Shown in pieces: positions 45,549-57,900 of a DNA stretch of 64,000 bases. The number at the start of each line of letters is the position of its first letter. Within the stretch, counting starts at the first letter, position 1. Below the pieces are notes generated by a model. It had not been told where the DNA came from and did not search any database. It was given only the letters and a program-made list of their open reading frames with translations. The stretch spans positions 76,425,935 through 76,489,934 of the forward strand of contig NC_073744.1 of NCBI RefSeq assembly GCF_029784135.1, given 5' to 3'. The position numbers and the translations under genes were made by a program. Origin of the DNA: Toxorhynchites rutilus septentrionalis (taxonomy: Eukaryota; Arthropoda; Insecta; Diptera; Culicidae).

Positions 45549-47360
45549 ATCCGAAAAATGAACCAATGGAGCATTTTTGGAAAGGACAGATTTACGAAAT
45601 TTTTAACCAAAAATGATCTTCTCTCTCTCGTGTGGAAATCTCAACGTTGAGAGGGTTTTTCCATTAATAGCGAATGTTTTCATGAAAACATGTGGGCGGA
45701 AACGGTTGTGCTATGCGACAAGCACTAAAGAAAAATTGTAATGGGTTGTATCTAGGTCACGACCGCAGTTTTCGACGTAGAACTACGGAATTAGATTATT
45801 CAATCCACTTGTTTATCACTTCGGATATTATTTTAGAATGCATCGAAATTTTTTTTGAATAACTTTTCAGTTATTTGGTTTTTTTATTATTTCAGTAGAC
45901 TCGATTCATGCATGCGACTCAGAATCGTCGAAATCTATCACCACTTTTCGTTTATTTGAGTCCGTCCTCACTTTACGAGTGAACTGCACTATCAACTCGC
46001 ATCAGACTTTCTCATTCCCACTCAGATATCGATCACAAAATATAAACACTTTTGCTCTTATATGCTGCTTGAGATGTGATCGAACTCCATAACATGCAAC
46101 CAGGGTTGCCAACTATTTTTTTGAAAAATCAGGGAAAATCAGGATAGCTCATATTGGGTTGTCCGGAAAGTTCGTACCCATTTTTGAGAAAACAAAAGTA
46201 TTATTTTTTGAATTTTATATGCACAGTGTTGTTTCGCAATCAATTCAGGAAGGTCTGAAATCTTTCAGGTAGCCTAACAATTCTAAACATTATCTAATTA
46301 TGGAAGCTAATTTGTCCAGTTGCGAGCAGTATTTGTGGGTATGTATCGACTGGTTGCTTGGTAGAGGCTCACAGTACAGAATTCCTCTCCAATAACACCT
46401 GAACCAGATCATAATTTTTTTCAGGTAAAGACCGGGTCAGACGGATTGTTTAAAATCCGAAAAATGAACCAATGGAGCATTTTTGGAAAGGACAGATTTA
46501 CGAAATTTTTAACCAAAAATGATCTTCTCTCTCTCGTGTGGAAATCTCAACGTTGAGAGGGTTTTTCCATTAATAGCGAATGTTTTCATGAAAACATGTG
46601 GGCGGAAACGGTTGTGCTATGCGACAAGCACTAAAGAAAAATTGTAATGGGTTGTATCTAGGTCACGACCGCAGTTTTCGACGTAGAACTACGGAATTAG
46701 ATTATTCAATCCACTTGTTTATCACTTCGGATATTATTTTAGAATGCATCGAAATTTTTTTGAATAACTTTTCAGTTATTTGGTTTTTTTATTATTTCAG
46801 TAGACTCGATTCATGCATGCGACTCAGAATCGTCGAAATCTATCACCACTTTTCGTTTATTTGAGTCCGTCCTCACTTTACGAGTGAACTGCACTATCAA
46901 CTCGCATCAGACTTTCTCATTCCCACTCAGATATCGATCACAAAATATAAACACTTTTGCTCTTATATGCTGCTTGAGATGTGATCGAACTCCATAACAT
47001 GCAACCAGGGTTGCCAACTATTTTTTTTGAAAAATCAGGGAAAATCAGGATAGCTCATATTGGGTTGTCCGGAAAGTTCGTACCCATTTTTGAGAAAACA
47101 AAAGTATTATTTTTTGAATTTTATATGCACAGTGTTGTTTCGCAATCAATTCAGGAAGGTCTGAAATCTTTCAGGTAGCCTAACAATTCTAAACATTATC
47201 TAATTATGGAAGCTAATTTGTCCAGTTGCGAGCAGTATTTGTGGGTATGTATCGACTGGTTGCTTGGAGGCTCACAGTACAGAATTCCTCTCCAATACCA
47301 CCTGAACCAGATCATAATTTTTTTCAGGTAAAGACCGGGTCAGTCGGATTGTTTAAAATG
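45549..47360 (+). repeat. Tandem duplication, two units of about 906 bp
   Basis: Unit 1 is 45549-46454, unit 2 is 46455 to about 47360, both starting ATCCGAAAAATGAACCAATG. They differ by only a few bases (loss of TAGA at 47266, AATAACACC/AATACCACC, CAGACGG/CAGTCGG, T-run length). Each unit carries the end of copy A, a CATGTTTTCATGAAAACATG palindrome, a hAT left end (CAGGGTTGCCAAC) and a mariner left end (TTGGGTTGTCCGGAAAGTTC). An inverted copy is at 42121-43078. Confidence 0.95.
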
Positions 47361-48021
47361 ACCCGTTTTTATTACCCGCAACGATTTGCTTTCAAAAAAA
47401 TCGATGCATAGATGAATTGCACAAGTCGTAACGATTTACGTAACTATGTTTCAACTGATGCACATGAACGGAGATTTTAAACATATGTATTGAACCTCCT
47501 AATTCATTTGCCGTGTCTCACGGATCATTCTTGCATCTTCTTGCTTTACAAACAATTTAATACATATTTTTCAGGAAATAAAACACTTTTGAAATTATAA
47601 TAACAGTTTAATAGAAAAAGATGCTCACACGTTCTTAAACCTGTATCGTTTTTATTTAACTGTACATAATTTTTGGTCGCTAATATCTCTTTCACGTTAA
47701 CTTCAAAATTTAAAAAATGTCGACACTGTATCTTCGAAAACGCGAACAAATAAAGTATAATCGAAAGGAAGAGTAAGCATTATATAAGCGCGTACCGGAA
47801 AGCTTTTTAATGTAGACTATTATGATTATTCTCATACACAACCAACAAAACTCCCAGTATATTTATATGGATTTTTTTTCTGATTAAGCAAAAAGTAAAA
47901 AATCAGTAAAAATCAGGATCATTTTATAAAAATCAGGGAAAATTGAGTGTTTGTCAGGATATCAGGGAGCGTGCCAAAAAGTCTGGGAAATCCTGAAAAA
48001 TCAGGAAGGTTGGCATCTCTG
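47006..48021 (+). mobile_element. hAT-type element with nested mariner end, about 1.0 kb
   Basis: The left end CAGGGTTGCCAACTATTTTT and the right end, whose reverse complement is CAGAGATGCCAACCTTCCTG, are flanked by the 8-bp repeat CATGCAAC (46998-47005, 48022-48029). Both subterminal regions are full of AAAATCAGGGAAAATCAGGA-type motifs. A mariner left terminal repeat is inserted after GGATAGCTCA at 47058, at a TA. Extra hAT left ends occur in the duplicated units at 46101 and, inverted, at 42635. Confidence 0.85.
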
Positions 48022-48889
48022 CATGCAACAGTAAGGTTTCCCTACTGGAATTTGAAAGATACGTTGTATCTAAATAAATGTATATCCAGTGTATATATTC
48101 CAAAATTTTAGATACTCATCCATATCCGCATTTTGTTTTTCGCCTCTACTTCTGAGAAGGACCCTTATGGAAAGAAACTCTACTCCATACTCTTTCTTCA
48201 CCTGTCTTGAGAATGACAATCCATGGCTTATTTATACCAACTACGTTGAATACGGGCAGAAACGAATGTATCAGTTGCTCGTTATTGACGGTACGGATAG
48301 ATAAGGGCATAAATTGGCAGAACAATGGGAAATGGTATGGGAAAATGAGGATCCAGTTTTCATTAATTTAAACTGTTTAGGGATTAGTGAATCGTAATGT
48401 ATACCATATCAAACGAATCTAAGATAATTTCCGATTCTATTGGTGTGCAAATCATCAGAATTTGTTGGCTGTGAAAAGAGTTATTAACGGTAACTTTATT
48501 TCATAAAAACGTGACTTTTTTTTGGTTTGGCACCCTTCCTGAAAGACGTAGTTCTACGTCAATAACAAACCAGTGCAGCAATCGCTTCTAAAGCGACACT
48601 TAGTGGTACCTCGGTATGTCGAATTAGAGGTAACACATTATAATAGCAAAGAATTTAAAAAGCTAGATGTGCATCTCCGGAGAATAAGCCTCGCGTAATT
48701 CTGAACACCGCATACAATCGCTCACTTTGTTACATACAATCGTTCTCGTCAGTCCTCAGATCAAACTAGTTAGTCTATCTTATACATTGTGGAAACCTTC
48801 TGGCCGAATAGAGCTGGATGCGGACCAAACACTTCATACAAATCAAGTCAAGTCTATTAACTCCAACTATATACATTTCTTTCACGCAG
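47400..48889. other. Repeat-rich upstream region of Rad21
   Basis: After the hAT element comes unassigned DNA. A GACGTAG palindrome lies at 48545-48560, preceded by AGAGTTATTAACG as in the histone flanks at 3570 and 23700. No coding region is recognised before the Rad21 acceptor at 48889. Confidence 0.35.
48545..48560. repeat. 16-bp palindrome GACGTAGTTCTACGTC
   Basis: Identical to 3645-3660 and one base different from 23779-23794. Like those, it follows TGAAA/TGGAA and is followed by AA-rich DNA. Confidence 0.75.
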
Positions 48890-48958
48890 CATTATTTTGA
48901 GTGGAATACAAACTGCGAGTCCCTTCAACCGAGGTAGCACAAACAACCGTAGCCAGCC

Positions 48959-51900
48959 ATGTTCTACGCTCATATCGTGCTGGCCAAGAAGGGCCCACTG
49001 GCCCGGATTTGGTTGGCAGCGCATTGGGATAAGAAAATCACCAAAGCCCACGTGTTCGAGACCAACATCGAACAGTCCGTCGATGGCATTATGCAGCCGA
49101 AGGTGAAACTAGCTCTTCGAACATCCGGCCATTTGCTCCTGGGGGTTGTCCGAATTTACGCACGTAAGGCCAAGTATTTGCTGGCCGATTGTAATGAAGC
49201 CTTCGTAAAGATCAAGGTGAGTACATTTCAATAGACCGTTGGTTGCAAGTTATGGAGTTGTGAACTCAACTTTTTCTTGTTTTTTTAGATGGCCTTTCGG
49301 CCAGGTATGGTGGATCTACCGGAGGAACACCGAGAGGCGGCCGTGAACGCAATCACGCTGCCGGAGGTGTTCCATGATTTCGATACGCCCGTTCCGGAGA
49401 TGAATGACGTAGACATCGAGGCTCATTTTTCGATCAATCAATCGAGAGCCGACGAGATCACCATGAGAGAAGACTATGGAACGCTACCGATGAATATCCA
49501 CGACGATGGATTCGGTGATATGGGATTCGACGATACGCCCGATATCGTTCGCGACCGGCTGGATGAATCGATGGAGGTAGGTCGCCGCGGAGCAATTAGT
49601 AAAGATAGCCATCTATCTCTGTATTAAATCCACTAGCCGTAAGATCTTCGTTTAAGTTTATTTTCCGTTTAGTTTGAACGAAAACCATTTGGAAAATAAA
49701 TTCGGAAAAGCGCACAAAACTAAGCACACTAGAAACAAAAATCTTCCTGCCGCCCCACGTACTTGCCTCTCTCAGACTATCAGATGAAACGAGCTTAAAG
49801 ACTAATTCATTTGGCCAAAACATTTTTCGTGTGTTGTTGATGCGGATCAAATTCCAACAGCCCTAAAGTTGATTATTTAAAAATGGATGTTCCCAATTTA
49901 TTTTCCCTTGTAGTATATGTAACTATTGTTTTTCGATTCAATTTGCTTGGACAATTGATTTTGTTTCGATTTTGATGGAAGAGCTCTCTCATAATCGATT
50001 CCCCCTATTTCTCTCTCTCTCTGTTGTTTATATTACTCTTCTTTTCACTCGCGCCAATCACCAATCATCATCACCACCACCACCAACCAAACTACCAACA
50101 CACAAAAAATACCCCAAAACCAAAACCACAACCCCTTCTTCGGGTTCCGGGGGTCGATCGTGTTTGCTGGTTTAGGGCTTGAACGACGAACTGGTTACCG
50201 AAGTTGCATCGACGACGAGGACGGCGAACACTGATGAGGCAGAGCAAGACGGGGGAATGGACGGATCGGGAAAGGAAAAATCGGACAAGAAGGGCCTTCG
50301 ACCCCGCGCTAAAAGCCTGTACGAAGAGCTGAGCGAGCAGCCAGCTCAGGATACCCGATGGAACGAGTATCTTGTAAGTAGCCTTTCTGAGAGAGATTTT
50401 TCCTGACTGAATCATCTAAACAAGAAAATGAAAGAGCTTTGTCCTGCTTTTTTTTCAAATAACATTAACTTTCTTCTCCATAGTCTTGAGTTTTGATTTT
50501 GGGACGAACACTTGTCAACCCGGTTCCGTTTTTATTTACTCGCTTATAAAATTCCCCGTCTTTCTCTCGCTCTCTTTATCACTCTGTCTTTTCCTGGCAA
50601 TTGCGTGCTTTTCCTGAATTGTTTTTCCTAAATGGTTTGCTAAGGATAATTTTTCGGGTGGTAGAATGTAGAATCTAAGTCAACTTCGGGTGTGATTACG
50701 AAAACGAATACATTAGAGGGCTGCTTTGGGAACAGTGTCACTTTTTGTCGAAAAAAAAATATCGGAATTATTTCTGCTTTCATTGAATTCTTGAATTTGC
50801 GCGTCTTGTGTGCGTGTCCTTGGCTAGGACTTAACCTTAGTTGTGTCAGTTACACCTCTTAGTGATTTTTTTTGAGGTACTGTAATATATAAATATGAAT
50901 TGAGAGATTCAGTTGCCATATCTCATGTCTAAATCATAACAAATATGACATACTGAGGACTCTTTTATTATCATTGCAAAGATGATAACATCGTATTTAA
51001 AGAAATACTTATTTTCACAACTTCATATATGTAAGACATCTGTGATTAGAAATCGTGAGGTAAATATGTTGGTTCGTCCGATTTTGGGTGTTTTCATGCA
51101 ATTAGTGAATACAAATTGATTTTTCTTCATGAAAGTCACATATAGGCCCTGATTCTCGAATACACTTCACGGTGGAAACGAAATAAACGGCACGCCATTG
51201 AACTACGTTTTACGAGTTAGTGAAGTGTCGAAGATAATAATGAGTTTTCAGGCAGAATGAGCACTTTTCAAATAAAAAATCATTAATGAAAATTAAGTTT
51301 TTCGTATCAAACTGATATTCGACGACACCGTCGACACCGTACCGTTGTCATCGCGGATACGTTTCATTCCATTTCCACCGTGAAGTGTATTCGAGAATCA
51401 GGCCCATAATCATGACGAGTTTTGGTTTGCTGAAAAGCCCCAAGTCTCTAGTTGCTAGTTATACCATAAGGCGTTGTTCATTTGTTCATTTTTTATGTTT
51501 TTGAACGATTTTCTTCAAAGAGAAATAGGCTGATGGTTTGTCCACCTCTGATCGTGATTTGTACGAAAAATGATTATGTTTTGTCCGGTTTTAGAAATCA
51601 CAATTTTTTAATGAAAAAAAAATCGAATTTTCAAGTAGATGTTGCATTTTTCATTGCTTGAGTTTACTGTCATCATATTGATTTATCCATAATTTAAGCT
51701 TTTTTCAGAATATTACCTTTGTTGGGCATTTTAAAGGTAAACAACATCCAACACAGAGAAACTTTATTTCTTCGCGCGAAGGATACCATAAACAAACTGC
51801 AGCTCGCCAAGCGGCTGCCACAGTAATCAGTGATATCCATCCCCTCTGTGTAGCAAAGAGAACCCTCAATTCACCCACTTATTCCGTCATCCTCAACGAG

Positions 51901-54900
51901 AGGCGCTCCTCTTTGGTCTATAATTACCATAGTTCTAGATATGTGCAAGATGATGGAAGATCTGTTTTTTCTCAACACTGGGTCGCGCTAGAGTGTGGAA
52001 AGAGAGCGCACAAACTCTCTACAGTGTAGCGGTCAAATTCACTGGAGAGTATTTACCTGTGTCTTTTACCTTTGCGCTCTGATGGATGCGAACAGCTAAA
52101 AGAACAGAAGTGGCTTTCAAGTAACTTGGCATTCTGGTTCGCTGAAAAAAGTGAAACCGAGGTGAAACATGCTTGTGGATTATATGTCGAATGAGACTGC
52201 ACTCTTCAGTTTACTATCCAGTGCACTACTTAGTGTAGCATCAGGGCGTTTCAGTGCACTGCAGTGGTGACTGATGACTGTATCCTCATTATTAAAATAC
52301 AATTTTATTTATATGTTTGGAAACATTTGAATTACTGATTTGACACAGAGCATCCAAAAAAATGGACAAACCAAGATCAGATTTTCGACTGGACAAACCA
52401 ACATCATTTACCCTACCCCTATAAGGATTTTTTCAGTCAAGTCACTCGATGTCATTGAATGGTCACGCCGCGAATATCACCTTTCATTGCGTCGTGGTGA
52501 AAGTCCTCTTCCACTGTCAGTTGATCGAAGATGAGTATGAACATTTCGGGTGTTCATTCTCAGTAAGACAGTGAGACAAATGAGTGTGGGAAACAACTAG
52601 AAGGGGGTTATATCTGTGTTATAACCGCAAGGTAGACGTAGGACTATCGTTGGCTCAGTAATCATTCGTTCGAAATTGGATCTGAATCAATGATCAATGA
52701 ATGAATGAATGAATATTTTGATAGATTCCTGAGTTTTTTATTGTTATTGTGTGGGTGGATGAGTATAATAGTGAATTGTTATTAACACTTTGCCGTCCGC
52801 AGGTTTCGTAAAAATTTATTCGCTTGGCTTGGCCTGCAGCGTTCATTCGGATTACTTGACTTGTCGCAGGCTGTTCTTGACATTATCGGGAAATAATAAA
52901 TTGTTATGTATTACTAATCTTATCGTTAGTTCTCTTAAGTTCTCAACCCTGTTCCCATACTTTCATGAAATTTCGAAGATATATATACGTAAATATTACA
53001 ATCTTGTCCATATACCCCCCACTATATGTCCATGCGGGTAATCATCGCAAGAAATATTCTTCTTTTTGGTCTGTTTAATTTCAGTAAAGACTATTGAAAA
53101 AAAATCTTTGTAAAACTTTTGGCTGAATATTTCGAAAATCAGAATATTTAATTGCAAGACACTGCTTTTAAGTTTCGGGAAACATGAGTTTCGAAAGATA
53201 TAATTGAAGTTCTTAACATGTCTGTGTTTCCCCCACATATAAGATATAAAGATAAAACATGTTGTAACTTGCAAAATGTCAACCTAAAATTCATCACTTG
53301 TTACTGGTCCTGAAAGGAACCGATGGGTTTGAGCGGCTTTGATGATTCATTTGGTTTTCGTGAGAATAGTACACTAGATTGTTTTTTTTTTATCCTAAAT
53401 ATATATTTTTATTAAGGGACCGGGAGTTCAATATTTCGACAATGTTTGTATACAACTATGTTAGTAATATGTAACCGATTACTCGCTCGAGGTTAGTATT
53501 ACAAGTGTTCTCATAATTGATATGTTGCAGTCTTCGATGCTCTGTACGTGTGCCCGACACTGGATACTTCCTATTGGGATGCAGCTGACCATTAATCAGC
53601 AAGGCCCCCCTAGTCTGTACCCCATATCTACCGTGGTGCGTCTTTCTCGACTCGAGGAATCCAGGATAGAATGGTCATTAGCCGGCGCAATCATCAGCTC
53701 GTGTAGAGTTGTCATGAGCAGTACAACCTTTGGCTCTTGTTGAATGATCAGTGGACTGCACAACCTTTGGCCCGTGTATCTGTAAAGAGTGTGTGTATGT
53801 ATTGCCGCGACTAAGTAAAAGTTTATCGATCGAATAGGAGGGATATGAAACGGGGACACAACGATGGAAACATCATTAAACGTTGACATCGGCGTTTCTG
53901 AGGAACAGCACTAGATTGTTAATGACCAATCAGAATAAAAAATTATGTTTATGATGATGATGATTTATGATTGTTTATGACCAATCAGAATAAAAAATGA
54001 TGCTTATGGATTGCCTAGTCGAATGTGCAACTTTGTGCGAATATTCCTTCGCTCGGGCGCAATCACAATTAGACAATTTTTCATGTCTATTCCATGCGAA
54101 AGCAGAGTACATTTACATTTACATTACATTTTGAATTTTAGATTTATGTTAATGAGAACACCTTCTACATGTTATTCTATAATATTTAACCCTATGGCAA
54201 TGAATACTGAATGCAATGAGATGGACTGTGAAAAGTCTTTTTAATCTCTTCCTAAGGAATATCCTGCGTCTATAAATAGAAATCAAATCGCCAAATGTGG
54301 ACTGTTTAGAAGCTGACTGGAACTAAAAGCAAAATAGTTGAGGGTCTGTTCGTTTATACTGCTGAAAAGCACGATATCACCTCTAGTGATTAATCCATTT
54401 TTCATCATTTAACGGACATTCGTGATGAGTTCAGGCCTTGGTTGAATAAAATTAATCCTCTCGCGACCGACAAACCTCTACGCTTCATATATTACAAACC
54501 TGTCCATATTCCCCCCACTATATGTCCATATTACTCAATATCATGCGCTGTCAGTAAAATGAATATGAGATTTTGCTATCCTATGATCGACACTAGTTAG
54601 GATGCGCGTACTGTTCCGCATTCACATCAATAGCTCAAACCAGGCATCTCCAGATTGTATTTCAACTGATCACCTACTTCAATTCTCTTCCTTTTTCTTC
54701 CTCGAAAACTATTTATGAATTCATGCTTGAAAATCACACTATCAAAGATAAGATCCTGTGGTGTCAGGAAACAGTTCTGTGTCGCAAATCACTCCGAACT
54801 GCTGAAAAAGACATGGTTGTAAAATGCTTCAGAACAGAATGTTTCATGTCAGCCAGAAAGCTGAGGAGGTCTAATTAGAGCGCAATAAAATGAATATTGT

Positions 54901-57900
54901 AATGATGTTTGGCTCTGCCCCGAATTCTAAATCTGAGCTAAAAAAAAAATGTAAATGTAAGAAATGTAAATGTAAGAAATGATGTGTAAGCTATACTTTG
55001 TCGTTAGTTTCGACGAGTTTGTGAACAATACTACAAAGATACTGCGGGTGGATGTGATTGTCAGATTTAAGGATGAAGAAGAGAAGGAGGTGGTAAAGCT
55101 CAACTTGCAGCTTTTAAAAAGGCATGGGAATCATATATTTTAACAAACTTCTTCTTGTGTCGTTGGACGGTACCAACGTAAATTGCGATCATATTACGCG
55201 ATCTGCAATTGGACTTTCAAATAGGAGAAGAAAAACTCTCGGATTTGGGTAGCTTCGGATTGTATATTTGGTCCAGAAGAATTCAAAAAAAGCTCGCCAA
55301 AATTTTACGACAGAAATTTTGTCTGGGATGTGGAGCACAGGTTTTAAGGGGGCAGTACACTATGGAATCTTGAAAAAATAAAAAATAAAATTTTGACTCA
55401 AAATGTTCTCTGGGATGTCTACTCTACTGTAGGTTTTGCCCCAGGTTTGCGCGATGCTCCGTTCCGAAGTTTCAAGCCAATCAGTGGACCCAAGTCTTTG
55501 CGTAAGGAGTGCGTGAAGAATGCGCGCACAACGCATAGATCAGTTGCTTGTGGGAATGGACACCCTTCTGGCGAATACTCCAATGTACGAGGAGCTGATG
55601 ACTTACTGGAAAGATGCTTGGGAGGTTTCAGATAAAATGCAAACAAAAACTTTAATGCTTGTATTTGGTCGATGTCTTCAAAACCATTCATTGTGGAAAG
55701 AAAATTTTGCAGAAAATATAGAAACCTGTATCTTCAATGATGGTCTACAAGACGTTTTGGAGATGTTGAAAGAATTCAACACGTTCGTCGCCCAACGCGA
55801 CGTTTTTGAGTTTCTTGCAGGGCCCAACTTGCGAATAAATTATTAAATGAAGATCAAACATGGTTTGTAGATAACTTTTACATGATCTAGCAATGTTTGT
55901 TTTCAATTGAAGACGAATTGATGACAATAACACATGTCAAAGTCATATAATAGGGGTTTTGCAATAAAGTGTAGTACAAACCATCCGTACTATAAATTAA
56001 TAAAAAGTATAATATAAACAGCATAATATTATAGTTATGATTTTATTATTTTTCTTCATATCCTATAGTTACATTTAGGTGCCTATTCTATCAAATTCCT
56101 ACCAAAAATCCTATCCAATTTGACCGAGGAAAGTGTCACCCATATCTGGGTGACGGGGCGTTGAAATTGGAGCGGGGTGCAACATTTTCTGTGGAAAATC
56201 AGATAAGGAACGAATCAAACGAGCAGAGATGCGGATGTCGAAAGCTGCTAGAGAAGCCCGCAAGTCCAATTTGACAACAAAAAAGCGACAGAAAGATCAC
56301 CTCTCAAGCTTTGAAGGACAGTTTTATGGTCCAGGGATTGCAGACTAAAGATGCGATGCAAAACGAAACGAAACAAATGTATCCAAAAATTAAAACGTGT
56401 TTTTCTCGAAACCATGTTTTGCAAACTAGTGGGAGTTCTACAATTTTTTACAAAAAATGTCGCCATTTCGTCAAAAATCAATATTTCCTACGTACGATGA
56501 CAGTAACTATATCCAAGATTACGTAAAAAAAATGGTTGATATCGGTTCACTAGAAAAACTTGTAGAACTCCCACCAGTTTACAAGGTTTTTGTCGCAAGG
56601 GTTCAACAAACCGGTTGCAGCTATTCAGGGACCGTCCAGTTGACACCAATTGTTATTCGTATGTTAAGTAATAAATACCTAATAAAACTGTGATATCAGA
56701 TTAATCACAGTAATTTAATTTCTCGTTGAAAAATCCGCGAAAATCACATACTTTTTATGGTGTTCATAGTGTACTACCCCCTTAAAGCTTATGAAGCGAT
56801 ATTGTTTCAGTGCTAAGTATGCTAGAGCTCCACCGATTCGTCCAAAACCCGTCAAATGTCACTATAGTCAATAGTCAAAAACTTCTCGAATCGTTTTCCA
56901 TCCAATTTTTTATCGAAATCAATAATCAATCTTTGAATTTTGATTCCGATAAAAAATTGGATGGAAAACGATTTGAGAAGTTTTTGACTAATGACTATAT
57001 TGATATTTGACGGGTTTTGGACGAATCAGTGGAGCTCCAGCAGGTTTAGCACTAAAACAATATTACAAGCAACAAAAGTAACATGTTTGCTCCCTATGAT
57101 CCAAAAAAAATGAACGACTGGAGCATTTTGGAAAGGATCGGACCAACCAAGAAAGGATTTACCAAGAGTGGAAACCCTTACATTGAGAGTGAGAGTGCGA
57201 CCAGTTTAATGATTAGCACTAAAACAATATTACAAGCAACAAAAGTAACATGTTTGCTCCCTATGATCCAAAAAAAATGAACGACTGGAGCATTTTGGAA
57301 AGGATCGGACCAACCAAGAAAGGATTTACCAAGAGTGGAAACCCTTACATTGAGAGTGAGAGTGCGACCAGTTTAATGATGCTCTACTTCATTTTGGAAG
57401 GATAGCATCAATAAAAATGTTGAGCTAGTTAATTCAACTAGCTCGAAATTCTCATATTCTTTATCGTCATATGAATCAAAGTTAATGCAACGACTACGGG
57501 AAGTAGAATCGAAATCTCTGGAGATAAAACGAAGAAAATTTTGGATACACAGAAGGGAGTTGAAAGATTGCAAGATAAAACTGTACTAGTATTTGAGACT
57601 CCTACAAGACAACGTTGAATTGTATTAGTAAATCCACTTTTTTAAATTTTTACGACACTTTTCAGTCGTCGTTTAACTCAATTAAATTCATTGCTCAAGC
57701 TAACTAAATGTTTTAGGAACTACAGGTAAAATACAATTAACGGATTTGATTACTATCCTACATCTGAATAACTGGGAAATCAGGGAATATAAGGGATTTT
57801 TTTTGGGATTTTGAGTCGATACTCTGTGGAAGATTGTGCAGTATGCCCGCATTAGCAATCAGTTGATGGCACCGGAGGCGAACTGTTTTTCCCTCCTATG

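Larger units (their letters stand above)
55030..57212 (+). repeat. Unclassified interspersed repeat, copy B, interrupted by the TTAA element
   Basis: Left part 55030-55347 and right part 56786-57212 match copy A at 44960-45548, where they are contiguous. The right part contains a 100-bp hairpin that copy A lacks in full. Confidence 0.7.

Noticed and set aside
55348..56781. piggyBac transposon, by its TTAA target
   Set aside because: The target and ends fit, but no piggyBac transposase motif is visible inside, so the family is left open.
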